DNA of 64,000 nucleotides from Neoarius graeffei (lineage: Eukaryota; Chordata; Actinopteri; Siluriformes; Ariidae), in NCBI RefSeq assembly GCF_027579695.1, contig NC_083575.1, forward strand, positions 66,687,154 to 66,751,153. Direction: 5' to 3'. A program made the position numbers and the translations under genes. How positions within the stretch are numbered: position 1 is the stretch's first letter; every line of letters begins with the position of its first letter. Positions 1-10,592 of the stretch are shown piece by piece. The notes under the pieces are model-generated. The model was not told the DNA's origin. It searched no databases and saw only the letters and a program-made list of their open reading frames with translations.

Positions 1-193
1 AAGAAAAATGTTATAGCAAATCATAACCATGTATAATTTGCATATTTTAACAGATGAAATGAACTATTTTATTTCAAAAACTTACACAAGGCAATAGAGT
101 GCTTCGAGGTTAGCGCGAACCCAGTGGCGGCCATATTGGAAGTCAAAGGTTGCTGTGTCAGTGCATTGTTGTTGTTCAGCGAAGCAAAAAGGG

Positions 194-404
194 GTGCCGA
201 ATACGTGTGTCATTGTTGGCTGTAGTAGCCAGGGGGAAAAGGGTGGCAAAAGCTTCCACAGACTCCCTAAAGTCGTGACTAACCAGGGAATTGCAGCACA
301 GGAGAAAAGCGAGCGGAGGAGACGACAGTGGCTGGCTGCCATCAACCGATCAAATTTAGGACAACTTGACTGTATCCGGATTTGTTCTGATCACTTTGTG
401 ACAG
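194..404 (+). pseudogene. THAP zinc-finger first exon, start codon lost
   Basis: Encodes PNTCVIVGCSS, a GGKSFHRLP segment, RRRQWLAAINRSN and RICSDHFVTG, then donor GTAGGT. This is the C2-CH pattern of a THAP DNA-binding domain (C-x4-C ... C-x2-H). The expected ATG before Pro reads GTG (194-196). No further THAP residues follow in frame, so the domain is split by an intron exactly as in the THAP exon at 46290-46471. Most likely the first exon of a transposon rather than a host gene; the rest is not visible. Confidence 0.6.
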
Positions 405-639
405 GTAGGTTAAATTGTCTTGAATTTCATAGTTACTAAAATAAATGTGATACAAACTATTATCTTTTCTATGTACTTTCAGCAATGATTAATGGATATA
501 TTTGTCACATTAGGTAGCTTATGTCTACTGCAGTGCATTGTTGCACCAAATGGCATTTAAGATCTAGGCCTAGTAATGTTTATGTACACATGCTTTAGTT
601 CACAAAATGGACTTGGTGAAACACTAGATAGTTCACAAG

Positions 640-1080
640 ATTGATGTATGTCACATGCGGCAACAAGCTGGGGTCAGCTTTCCATTCCTTCTCACTAACA
701 GTGTATGGATCAATGACCAAATTTCAGAGGGAACTAAATTTCTGATTTTATGAAATCGAAAGGTCGTCTCGCTTTAATAGTGAATCTAACTGGAATAAAA
801 GGCTTCAATTTGCTAGAAAGCATAAAGATTGGACTTTAGAGCAATGAAAAAAGGTCATATGGACTGATGAGTCCAGATTCAGCCTATTCCAGAGAGATGG
901 GCATATCAAGGTAAGCAAGGAAGTGCATGAAGTGATAAACCCATCATGCACAGTCCAGTGTTATGGTGTTGCTTCAATTGGTAATGTTTAGGCCCAGCAA
1001 TATTTATGTGGCAATAAAATAAAGCCAGATGACTACCTGAATGTACTGAATGACCAGGTTATCCCTAACAAAAAAGAAGT
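640..1080 (+). pseudogene. degraded Tc1-like transposase fragment
   Basis: Around 850-905 the sequence reads like VIWTDESRFSLFQRDG, the first catalytic Asp block of Tc1 transposases. At 940-1065 there are blocks such as NPSCTVQCYGVASIGN and DDYLNVLNDQVIP. Frameshifts and stops are frequent and no terminal repeats are seen. Confidence 0.5.
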
Positions 1081-1451
1081 TTATTCAAGTGTGCTTCTAG
1101 TATACTTCTTTTAAACTAAAAATAAGAGTATGCTTTCAGTTTACTTTTTATTTACTTATAGAATAGAATAGAATGCCTTTATTGTCACTATACACATGTA
1201 CAATGAGATTAAAGCATCTCCAATAACAGTGCAAACAGCGTGTAGAGAGAGAGGAGAAAAAAAGGGGGGAGGGTGTAAGGGGGGTAAGGTGCACAGTCCT
1301 GAGGTGTATGTGTTGTGTTACACATTGTGGAGTGAGGTATTGCTCATTGCACATTATAAAGTATTGCATAGAGACAGTCACATTATAAAGTATTGCACAT
1401 TATAAATTATTGCACGAGAGAGTCGCATTATAAAATAAAATATTACACATT

Positions 1452-1601
1452 ATGAAGTGCCCTGTGATGACCTGGTGACTTGTCCAGGGTGTACCCCACC
1501 TTTCGCCCATAGTCAGCTGGGATAGGCTCCAGCTTGCCTGCGACCCTGTAGAACAGGATAAAGCGGCTAGAAATAATGAGATGAGATGAGATGAGATGAG
1601 A
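1452..1601 (+). repeat. SINE 3' fragment
   Basis: Matches the 3' half of the tRNA-derived SINE (TGTGATGACCTGG ... AAGCGGCTAG) with a GATGA-rich tail. The tRNA head is missing. Confidence 0.85.
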
Positions 1602-1627
1602 CATTATGAAGTATTGCAAGGTAAGGT

Positions 1628-1770
1628 AAGGTGCACAGACTTGAGGTGTATGTGCTGTGTGTAAGGTGCACAATCCTGAGGTGAATGTGTTGTGTGTAGG
1701 GTGCACAGTCCTGAGGTGTATGTGTTGTGTGTAAGGTGCACAGTCCTGAGGTGAATGTGTTGCATTTCAC
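1628..1770. repeat. 35-bp minisatellite
   Basis: About four head-to-tail copies of a 35-bp unit beginning GGTGCACAGTCCTGAGGTG. A single further unit lies at 1290-1320. It lies in the LINE 3' region. Confidence 0.85.
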
Positions 1771-2432
1771 ATTATGGAGTGAGGTATTGCACATTATAAA
1801 AGTATTGCACAGAGAGAGTCATCTTATAAAGTACTGCACATTATAAATTATTGCACGAAGAGAGTCACATAGTAAAATAAATAGACTATAAAGTCAGAGC
1901 ATATCCGAGTTCAGGGCGGTTATGGCTTTTGGAAAGAAGCTGTTTTTTAATCTATTTGTCTTTGCCCTGATGCACCTGTAGCGCCTCCCTGAGGGCAACA
2001 GGTCGAACAGATCAAAGCCAGGGTGGGAGCTGTCCTTGATAATGTTCTTAGCTCTGCTAAGGCAGCAGGAGGTGTAAATGTCCATCAGGGAGGGGAGAGG
2101 GCAGCCAGTGATCTTCTGTGCTGTCTTAACTACCCTCTGGAGCCTCTCCCTGTCTACAGCAGTGCAGCTGCCGTACCATACTATAATACAGTACGTCAGC
2201 AGGCTCTCGATGGATGAGCGGTAGAAGGTCAGCAACAGGTTGGAGTTTAGGTTGTACTTCCTGAGGACTCTGAGGAAGTGTAGCCGCTGCTGAGCCTTCT
2301 TAATGACTGCTGTAATGTTTACTGACCGGGAGGTGTCGGCGGAGATGAGGACGCCGAGAAACCGGAAGGTGTGGACCCTCTCCACATACTCGTTGTTGAT
2401 GTAGAGGGGGGCTAGGTCGGTGCTGTGCAGTG

Positions 2433-2625
2433 TTGTTTTTGGCAGCCATTTTTTATTTAGTTTTAGTCTTAGTCTTTTGGACGAAATGCTTATTAGTTTT
2501 AGTCACATTTTAGTCAATTCTATCCTTGATAGTTTTGGTCTAGTTTTATTCGAAGAAAACTAAAAGAGTTTTAGTCCAGTTTTAGTCATTCATTTTAGTC
2601 GAAAAAATAATTACTTTAAAACATT
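2433..2625. repeat. degenerate TTTTAGTC-rich repeat
   Basis: The motif TTTTAGTC and variants recur many times in 190 bp. No coding content. Probably a low-copy DNA-element core. Confidence 0.5.
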
Positions 2626-2790
2626 AAATTAGGCTAATACAGAGATAGGAAATTGTAATCGAGGTTGACAGGTTGTGCATAACATACTCTCTACATAAAC
2701 GTTGTCTAGTGTGCATGCTCTCTACATAAACGCTGTCTAGTGTGTATACTCCATTGTTCACAGACTCGTGTTTCTGCCTCCGTTTAAAGG

Positions 2791-3275
2791 AACAGTCCAC
2801 CGTACTTCCATAATGAAATATGCTCTTATCTGAATTAAGACGAGCTGCTCCATACCTCTCCAAGCTTTGCGCGACCTCCCAGTCAGTCAGACGCAGTCAG
2901 ACGCGCTGTCACTCCTGTTAGCAATGTAGCTAGGCTCAGTATGGCCAATGGTATTTTTTGGGGCTGTAGTTAGATGCGACCAAACTCTTCCACGTTTTTC
3001 CTGTTTACATAGGTTTATATGACCAGTGATATGAAACAAGTTCAGTTACACAAATTGAAACGTGGCGATTTTCTATGCTATGGAAAGTCCGCACTATAAT
3101 GACAGGCGTACTAACACTTTCTGCGCGCTTCGGCAGCGCATTGATACGGAGCTCAGATATCAATGCGCTGCCGAAGCGTGCAGAAGGTGTTAGTATGCCT
3201 GTCATTATAGTGCGGACTTTCCATAGCATAGAAAATCGCCACGTTTCAATTTGTGTAACTGAACTTGTTTCATGA
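2791..3275. mobile_element. palindromic piggyBac-like MITE, copy 1 (partial)
   Basis: Starts TTAA|AGGAACAGTCCACCG. The second half of the stretch (centre near 3157) is a nearly perfect inverted copy: 3005-3155 reads back at 3160-3275. The full copy at 55538-59009 shows both ends flanked by TTAA, the piggyBac target. This copy lacks most of the right arm. No coding capacity. Confidence 0.75.
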
Positions 3276-3584
3276 CATGTTTCATGTCAACGTCTTCCAC
3301 GTTGTTTTTGCTTCGATATTCGCGCCAAGGTTTAAGCAAACGTAGCGACGTAACTGATGTATACAGTGACGTAATGACGTGGCTTCCCTTAGCACCACGA
3401 GCTATGGAAAAGCAAACTGGTTCTCAGCTGGCTCGCAAGTTGAACGAGTTGTGAACCAGCACCAGCACTGGCCCTGAACCAACCCTGGAACTGATTTGGT
3501 GGAAAAGGGGTAACAGTGTCTAGGGAACATTACAATAGTGGTTTCCCATTTCCTTCTACTGGATTATGATCAAGGTTTTCTCCT

Positions 3585-3790
3585 CTCAACTATTCACACT
3601 CACATTCACACCTATGGACAATTTAGAGCCACCAATTAGCCTAACCTGCATGTCTTTGGACTGTGTAGGAAACCCACGCAGACACGGGAAAAACATGCAA
3701 ACTCCACACAGAAAGGCCCTCATCGACCGCTGCGCTCGAACCCAGAACTTTCTTGCTGTAGTACTAACCACTACACCACTGTACCGCCCA
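3585..3790 (-). repeat. SINE fragment
   Basis: Head half of the tRNA-derived SINE in reverse orientation, ending at ACCGCCC. Confidence 0.75.
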
Positions 3791-3810
3791 ATGATCATCC
3801 ATCCATCCAT

Positions 3811-4143
3811 CCATTATCTATAGCCGCTTATCTTGTTCTACAGGGTTGCAGGCAAGCTGGAGCCTATCCCAGCTGACTATGGGTGAGAGGCAGGGTTCAC
3901 CCTTGACAAGTCGCCAGGTTATCGCAGGGCTGACACAGAAACAAACAACCATTCACACTCACATTCACACCTATGGTCAATTTAGAGCTACCAATTAGCC
4001 TAACTTGCAAGTCTTTGGACTGTGGAGGAAACCCACGCAGACACTGGGAGAACATGCAAACTCCACACAGAAAGGCCCTCATCGACCACTGGGCTCGAAC
4101 CCAGAACCTTCTTGCTGTAGTGCTAACCACTACACCACCCAAT
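3811..4143 (-). repeat. SINE, diverged nearly full copy
   Basis: Reverse copy with a (CCAT)n tail at the left and the tRNA head at the right. CCAATGATCATC occurs at both sides (3788 and 4139), a likely target duplication. Confidence 0.75.
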
Positions 4144-4227
4144 GATCATCTACAAACTTTTATTTTCTTCCTTTAGTGCTATTATAATGGCCTCGGTGCA
4201 TGCATCACTTCCTTGTTTTGTGTAAAG

Positions 4228-4429
4228 ATGGTTCGATATTTCTGGTCGGTATGTGGAAGTGCCGGTGTTATGGCTGAGTCCATGAAGTTCACAAGGTGCC
4301 TCTTGGAATTACCGAAGTTTACTGTTAACAATGTGCGTCGTATCGTCAGAGCATCAGGCACAACGCCGCAGAGTAAACTTGAAAAGGGTTTCAAGTTCTA
4401 CATTTTGTCTTACCTCTGCAATTTTGAAG
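4228..4429 (+). other. exon-like ORF of unknown origin
   Basis: ATG to a GTAAGT donor gives 67 codons, MVRYFWSVCGSAGVM to KLEKGFKFYILSYLCNFEG. Codon use is sensible and the ORF runs cleanly into the donor. I do not recognise the family firmly; the KLEKGFKFY segment recalls N-terminal exons of fish transposon proteins. No downstream exon found. Confidence 0.3.
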
Positions 4430-4676
4430 GTAAGTCGCTGATGCTAACGTTAATTCTAGCTAGCCTGAGATGGCAGCCTAGTGATGTGACTGTTATCTTT
4501 TGGTCACGAACCAAACTGTCCTGGTTCAGTTGAACCATGTTACTAGAAATGCCTATTTTGTAATGTGTTTGTACAACCCCGATTCCAAAAAAGTTGGGAC
4601 AAAGTACAAATTGTAAATAAAACCGGAATGCAATAATTTACAAATCTCAAAAACTGATATTGTATTCACAATAGAA

Positions 4677-4933
4677 CAGGGGTGTCCAAACTGATCCATA
4701 AAGGGCCGTGTGGTTGCAGGTTTTCATTCCAGCCATGCAGCAGCACACCTGATTTGGCTTATTCAATCAACTGACACACCCACCCTTTAATCAAGGGTGG
4801 GTGTGGCTGCAAGTATTTGACTGTGTGAAGACAGTTCAGTTGACAGAATGAGCCAAGTCAGGTGTGCTGCTGCATGGCTGGAATGAAAACCTGCAGCCAC
4901 ACGGCCCTTTATGGATCAGTTTGGACACCCCTG
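4677..4933. mobile_element. palindromic hAT-type MITE inside Tc1 A
   Basis: 257 bp with long inverted arms (CAGGGGTGTCCAAACTGATC ... GGACACCCCTG). Flanked by the 8-bp duplication CAATAGAA at 4669-4676 and 4934-4941, the hAT length. No ORF. Confidence 0.92.
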
Positions 4934-5200
4934 CAATAGAACATCGACAACATATCAAATGTCAAAAGTGAGACATTTTGAAATTTCATGCCAAATATTG
5001 GCTCATTTGAAATTTCATGACAGCAACACATCTCAAAAAAGTTGGGACAGGGGCAATAAGAGGCTGGAAAATTTAAAGGTACAAAAAAGGAACAGCTGGA
5101 GGACCAAATTGCAACTCATTAGGTCAATTGGCAATAGGTCATTAACATGACTGGGTATAAAAAGAGCATCTTGGAGTGGCAGCGGCTCTCAGAAGTAAAG

Positions 5201-6223
5201 ATGGGAAGAGGATCACCAATCCCCATAATTCTGCACCAACAAATAGTGGAGCAATATCAGAAAGGAGTTTGACAGTGTAAAATTGCAAAGAGTTTGAACA
5301 TCTCATCATCTACAGTGCATAATATCATCAAAAGATTCAGAGAATCTGGAAGAATCTCTGTGCGTAAGGGTCAAGGCCGGAAAACCATACTGGGTGCCCG
5401 TGATCTTCGGGCCCTTAGACGGCACTGCATCACATACAGGCATGCTTCTGTATTGGAAATCACAAAATGGGCTCAGGAATATTTCCAGAGAACATTATCT
5501 GTGAGCACAATTCACCGTGCCATCCGCCGTTGCCAGCTAAAACTCTATAGTTCAAAGAAGAAGCCGTATCTAAACACGATCCAGAAGCGCAGACGTCTTC
5601 TCTGGGCCAAGGCTCATTTAAAATGGACTGTGGCAAAGTGGAAAACTGTTCTGTGGTCAGACGAATCAAAATTTGAAGTTCTTTATGGAAATCAGGGACG
5701 CCGTGTCATTCGGACTAAAGAGGAGAAGGACGACCCAAGTTGTTATCAGCGCTCAGTTCAGAAGCCTGCATCTCTGATGGTATGGGGTTGCATTAGTGCG
5801 TGTGGCATGGGCAGCTTACACATCTGGAAAGACACCATCAATGCTGAAAGGTATATCCAGGTTCTAGAGCAACATATGCTCCCATCCAGACGACGTCTCT
5901 TTCAGGGAAGACCTTGCATTTTCCAACATGACAATGCCAAACCACATACTGCATCAATTACAGCATCATGGCTGCGTAGAAGAAGGGTCCGGGTACTGAA
6001 CTGGCCAGCCTGCAGTCCAGATCTTTCACCCATAGAAAACATTGGGCGCATCATAAAACAGAAGATACGACAAAAAAGACCTAAGACAGTTGAGCAACTA
6101 GAATCCTACATTAGACAAGAATGGGTTAACATTCCTATCCCTAAACTTGAGCAACTTGTCTCCTCAGTCCCCAGATGTTTACAGACTGTTGTAAAGAGAA
6201 AAGGGGATGTCTCACAGTGGTAA
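5201..6223 (+). pseudogene. Tc1 transposase, single premature stop
   Basis: Frame of 341 codons, the usual Tc1 length of about 340 residues. N-terminal helix-turn-helix region ([20 protein letters not shown]), basic GRKT, then catalytic blocks WSDESKF (D1), FQHDNAKPH (D2) and [11 protein letters not shown] (E), spaced as a DD34E enzyme. The only visible damage is TGA at 5270-5272 (GTT TGA CAG), most simply a CGA Arg codon changed by CpG decay. The start at 5201 gives MGRGSPIP. It would cut and paste the element at TA sites if intact. Confidence 0.88.
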
Positions 6224-6601
6224 ACATGGCCTTGTCCCAATTTTTTTGAGATGTGTTGTCATGAAATTTAAAAATCACCTAAGTTTTCTCTTTAAATGAT
6301 ACATTTTCTCAGTTTAAACATTTGATGTGCCATCTATGTTCTATTCTGAATAAAATATGGAATTTTGAAACTTCCACATCATTGCATTCCGTTTTTATTT
6401 ACAATTTGTACTTTGTCCCAACTTTCTTGGAATCAGGGTGGTATTTCTGATGGAAGTATCAGGCAAAAATAAGGCTAACGAGATAACAGTGAGGGCCCAC
6501 TGCTACAGATGTATAAAGAAAACAGATACGCCACTCCAGCGGAGAGTAGGACTAGTTAAAATGACATGTTCAAAGTTCTGTTGAACATGTTCAAAAGTTA
6601 G

Positions 6602-6919
6602 TGTAGCAAGCGTTCTAGGTGGGTGGAGCACAGAAGCATGGCAGGCCAGTACTGAGTTCTCAATAACTCTTTTATTGTCAGCTTTTCAGCTTCTACACGT
6701 TTACTCATATACTTATACACACACGCCATACACACACACGTGTTCTGGTCGGGAGAGAGACCGCGCTGCTCTCGCTCTCTTCCTTAAATAGGGCGCGGCT
6801 CCTGGGAAGACACACAAACACAGGTTAATTCACATCAGGTGTAGTGATTCTGCCACTTACCTTCCCTGACTCCGCCCTCCGGTCACAGACCGACGCTTGA
6901 CCACGCCCCCACTGCCACA
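6602..6919 (-). repeat. short solo LTR (family L-b)
   Basis: On the minus strand it runs TGTGGCAG ... GCTACA with a TATTTAAG promoter-like box and AATAAA near the end. Flanked by GTTAG at 6597-6601 and 6920-6924. No internal retroelement genes. Confidence 0.8.
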
Positions 6920-7039
6920 GTTAGTTCAACACAAGTTCTACCCTTTTTACCCTTGCTCTTACTTTGATAACCATAGGCAAAGATGTTGGTAGCCAAATGC
7001 AGCTGAGTGGGAATCATTAGCAGGCTATTTGGTCTATAG

Positions 7040-7180
7040 CAGACCTGGGCATTTTACGGCCCGCGGGCCGCATCCGGCCCTTTGGTTCATTCTGATCGGC
7101 CCGCGTAAAGTTAATTAGAAATTACAAAATAAACGTATTTTCTAATTTTACCTCATGCATGGACTGAATGTGCATTGCTT
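7040..7180. mobile_element. hAT-like terminal fragment
   Basis: Begins CAGACCTGGGCATTTTACGG followed by CCCGCGGGCC, typical of hAT ends of the GGCCCGCGG type. The other end is not found. Confidence 0.4.
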
Positions 7181-7749
7181 TTATTTTGAAGTTGTGTTCA
7201 ACAAAAACGCAATGCGCGCGACATGAACGTGACATGAAATCCCACGAAACCTAATCCCGCGATAACTACTTCCGTAATTTGTCCAGACCAACCACAAACT
7301 TGTATGTCATCCTTCAAACGGTCCAGCCAATCACATAGTGTGATGTCACCAGCAGGCGCCGGAGCCCGAGCCAATCTGTAGATCTGATACCTACACCGAA
7401 TGGACTGATGATCATCTGTCAGCTGTGCTTCGCATCTCCGCCTCAGACATTCAACCTGACTTTGATGCACTCGTTAAAGGGGAACATAGGGCAATATATA
7501 GAGTAAATATAACAATAAAACACACAATGACGAATCTTATTCAAGACTTACAAAGGTTTTTTGTTCTAAGGTTGGAAAGTTATAGTGTTCGAGCAAACTA
7601 TTTCCGCAGTTTGAACAGCCCGCCATGATATTAATTTTATCCAATCAGAATGCACCTTAATTTTCTCTGTGTAACACTTATGACGTATGTATGTGCCTAG
7701 TTGTAAATAGTTGTAAATAAACAATATGGCTCATTGAGGTTGGAAATAC

Positions 7750-8101
7750 CTGTTTCTGCCTCTTGCAACGATTTTTCAAGTCCACAGGTGGCGCCTATCT
7801 CATTGCAGCAAATAAATTCTGCTGGACTCGTGAGCAACTCCACGTTACATTTTCCGCACGAGCACCACGCCGTGTCACCTGCACGCAGACGCTCTGCCCC
7901 ACGCTCAGCATCAGTATCGGTCTCATCCTCGCCGTCGTCCGAGCTTTCTTCTCTTATTTCGTCATCACCGGAGTCGAGAGTACCTCTCCTAGGTTCAAAC
8001 TGGTACCCTTCTAAGCCATAGCCTGCTTGCAGTGTGTCTTGCGGGATCTCTTCGTACGATTCGACAGAGCTGTCGCTTTCACTTGATGCGCCCGATGCCA
8101 T
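7750..8101 (-). CDS. exon with acidic N-terminus and P2X7-tail-like Cys motif
   Basis: ATG at 8101 to a GTATTT donor gives 117 codons and one base. Residues 1-70 are Ser/Asp/Glu-rich; then AWCSCGKCNVELL and FICCNEIGATCG, which resemble the start of the cysteine-rich intracellular domain of P2X7 receptors and the many fish proteins that carry it alone. Only the first exon is visible; no continuation on the minus strand below 7750. The upstream strip (8102-8170) has TGACGTCA and AAAATGGCGAC, promoter-like. It may be a multicopy gene or transposon-carried exon. Confidence 0.45.
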
Positions 8102-8135
8102 GATTACACGAGTTCCACTAGTGCAGTGGGTAGGG

Positions 8136-8143
8136 CTGACGTC
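8136..8143 (-). promoter_or_regulatory. CRE-like TGACGTCA site
   Basis: Palindromic TGACGTCA about 35 bp upstream of the ATG at 8101, beside an AAAATGGCG element. Fits a CpG-type promoter for the exon at 7750-8101. Confidence 0.35.
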
Positions 8144-8273
8144 ACGGTCTTTTAAAAATGGCGACTCTTGTGCGGTTTAGCGTATCGACTATTAATAAAG
8201 TATTATATTTACAATTACCAAGATATTTCGTTGTTTTCTAGTACATAAATTTGATAGAATACTTATGAATACG

Positions 8274-8642
8274 GGGCGGCACGGTGGTGTAGTGGTTAGC
8301 CCTGTCGCCTCACAGCAAGAAGGTCCTGGGTTCGAGCCCCGGGGCCGGCGAGGGCCTTTCTGTGCGGAGTTTGCATGTTCTCCCCGTGTCCGCGTGGGTT
8401 TCCTCCGGGTGCTCCGGTTTCCCCCACAGTCCAAAGACATGCAGGTTAGGTTAACTGGTGACTCTAAATTGACTGTAGGTGTGAATGTGAATGGTTGTCT
8501 GTGTCTATGTGTCAGCCCTGTGATGACCTGGCGACTTGTCCAGGGTGTACCCCGCCTTTCGCCCGTAGTCATCTGGGATAGGCTCCAGCTTGCCTGCGAC
8601 CCTGTAGAAGGATAAAGCGGCTAGAGATAATGAGATGAGATG
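8274..8642 (+). repeat. tRNA-derived SINE, full length
   Basis: Head GGCGGCACGGTGGTGTAGTG with box-A-like GTGTAGTGGTTAG and box B GGTTCGAGCCC, then a conserved body and a GATAATGAGATGAGATGA tail. This is the reference copy for the family, which recurs at least ten times in the window. Confidence 0.92.
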
Positions 8643-8773
8643 AATTCTACCATGAAGAGTCGTGAAATATCCAACCAGAATTCTGCCAGAAGCTTGTTCA
8701 TAGTAAGCAAAAAATATTTGGTCAAGGTGAATCTTGCAAAGAGACATTTTACCCAAATATTAGGTGTGCTGTA

Positions 8774-10368
8774 CAGTGGTGCTTGAAAGTTTGTGAACCC
8801 TTTCGAATTTTCTGTATTTCTGCATAAATATGACCTAAAACATCATCAGATTTTCACACAAATCCTAAAAGTAGATAAAGAGAACCCAGTTAAACAAATG
8901 AGACAAAAATATTATACTTGGTCATTTATTTATTGAGGACAAATAATCCAATATTGCATATCTGTGAGTGGCAAAAGTATGTGAACCTTTGCTTTCAGTA
9001 TCTAGTGTGACCCCCTTGTGCAGCAATAACTGCAACTAAACATTTCCGGTAACTGTTGATCAGTCCTGCACACCGGCTTGGAGGAATTTTAGCCCATTCC
9101 TCTGTACAGAACAGCTTCAACTCTGGGATGTTGGTGGGTTTCCTCACATGAACTGCTCACTTCAGGTCCTTCCACAACATTTCCATTGGATTAAGGTCAG
9201 GACTTTGACTTGGCCATTCCAAAATATTAACTTTATTCTTCTTTAACCATTCTTTGATAGAATGACTTGTGTGCTTAGGGTCATTGTCTTGCTGCATGAC
9301 CCACCTTCTCTTGAGATTCAGTTCATGGACAGATGTCCTGAAATTTTCCTTTAGAATTCGCTGGTATAATTCAGAATTCATTGTTCCATCAATGATGGCA
9401 AGCTGTCCTGGCCCAGATGCAGCAAAACAGGCCCAAACCATGATACTACCACCCCCGTGTTTCCCCGATGGGATAAAGTTCTTATGCTGGAATGCAGTAT
9501 TTTTCCTTTCTCCAAACATAACGCTTCTCATTTAAACCAAAAAGTTCTATTTTGGTCTCATCCATCCACAAAACATTTTTCCAATAGCCTTCTGACTTGT
9601 CCACGTGATCTTTAGCAAACTGCAGACGAGCAGCAATGTTCTTTTTGGAGAGCAGTGACTTTCTCCTTGCAACCCTGCCATGCACACCAATGTTGTTCAG
9701 TGTTCTCCTGATGGTGGACTCATGAACATTAGCCAATGTGAGAGAGACCTTCAGTTGCTTAAAAGTTACCCTGGGGTCCTTTGTGACCTCGCCGACTATT
9801 ACACGCCTTGCTCTTGGAGTGATCTTTGTTGGTCAACCACTCCTGGGGAGGGTAACCATGGTCTTGAATTTCCTCCATTTGTACACAATCTGTCTGACTG
9901 TGGATTGATGAAGTCCAAAACCTTTAGAGGTGGTTTTGTAACCTTTTCCAGCCTGATCAGCATCAACAACACTTTTTCTGAGGTCCTCAGAAATCTCCTT
10001 TGTTCGTGCCATGATGCACTTCCACAAACATGTGTTGTGAAGGTCAGATCCCTGTTCTTTAAATAAAACAGGGTGCTCACTCACACCTGATTGTCATCCC
10101 ATTGATTGAAAAACACTTGACTCTAATTTCACTTTTAAATTAACTTCTAATCCTGGAGGTTCACATACTTTTGCCACTCACAGATATGTAATATTGGAAC
10201 ATTTTCCTCAATAAATAAATGACCAAGTATAATATTTTTGTCTCATTTGTTTAACTGGGTTCTCTTTATCTACTTTTAGGACTTGTGTGAAAATCTTGTT
10301 GTTTTATGTCATATTTATGCAGAAATATAGAAAATTCTAAAGGGTTCACAAACTTTCAAGCACCACTG
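8774..10368 (-). mobile_element. Tc1-like element B, copy 1
   Basis: TA-flanked (8772-8773, 10369-10370). Both ends begin CAGTGGTGCTTGAAAGTTTG and extend about 200 bp as inverted repeats with GTAGATAAAGAGAACCCAG. Confidence 0.93.
8995..10012 (-). pseudogene. Tc1 B transposase, disrupted
   Basis: From MARTKEISEDLRKSVV to the GGHTRY-type end. Paired HTH region, WMDETKIELF (D1), QQDNDPKHTS (D2), SPDLNPMEMLW (E). A stop follows LPRSG, the frame is broken near 9500, and other shifts are present. Confidence 0.88.
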
Positions 10369-10592
10369 TATGTATCTTTTTGACCCTGTATGTATAATTT
10401 TGACCCTGTGTTGATTTCAGAAAACCCAAAGAAAATTAACTTGTGCACCAAATTCTAGTGTATTTTTTTAATTAAAGATGAATGCTGTACATTCTGCCAC
10501 AGAAAGAGAACAGTTCAAAGAAATTACTGAAAGCCCAAATATTGCCATGACATTCATGTCACTGTATGTAAACTTCTGACCACAACTGTACA

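Larger units (their letters stand above)
1156..2432 (-). pseudogene. non-LTR retrotransposon 3' fragment (RT C-terminus and 3' UTR)
   Basis: The minus-strand reading frame 2385-1894 (extending in frame to 2432) encodes the end of a LINE ORF2: FRFLGVLIS, KKAQQRLHFLRVLRKY, IESLLTYCIIVWYG, LQRVVKTAQKITG and the tail SGRRYRCIRAKTNRLKNSFF. 1160-1895 would be the 3' UTR, with a minisatellite and a (TTCTA)-like tail near 1161. A SINE fragment sits in it at 1452-1601. The clade (Rex1-like or L2-like) cannot be settled here. 5'-truncated. Confidence 0.75.
4574..6441 (+). mobile_element. Tc1-like element A, nearly complete
   Basis: Flanked by TA at 4572-4573 and 6442-6443. Inverted termini: CAACCCCGATTCCAAAAAAG at the left and the complement of CTTTCTTGGAATCAGGGTGG at the right, extending through TTGGGACAAAGTACAAATTG. 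Carries one transposase frame (5201-6223) and a later MITE insertion (4677-4933). Confidence 0.92.
8647..10592. mobile_element. Tc1-like element C fragment, split by element B
   Basis: 8647-8771 and 10371-10592 match, in order, pieces of the Tc1 composite at 23771-27537 (transposase relic and the end GTAAACTTCTGAC). The Tc1 B copy 8774-10368 entered at a TA inside it. Confidence 0.7.

Noticed and set aside
8274-8350. Possible tRNA gene
   Set aside because: Box A and B are present but it is the head of a multicopy SINE; no clean cloverleaf or own terminator.
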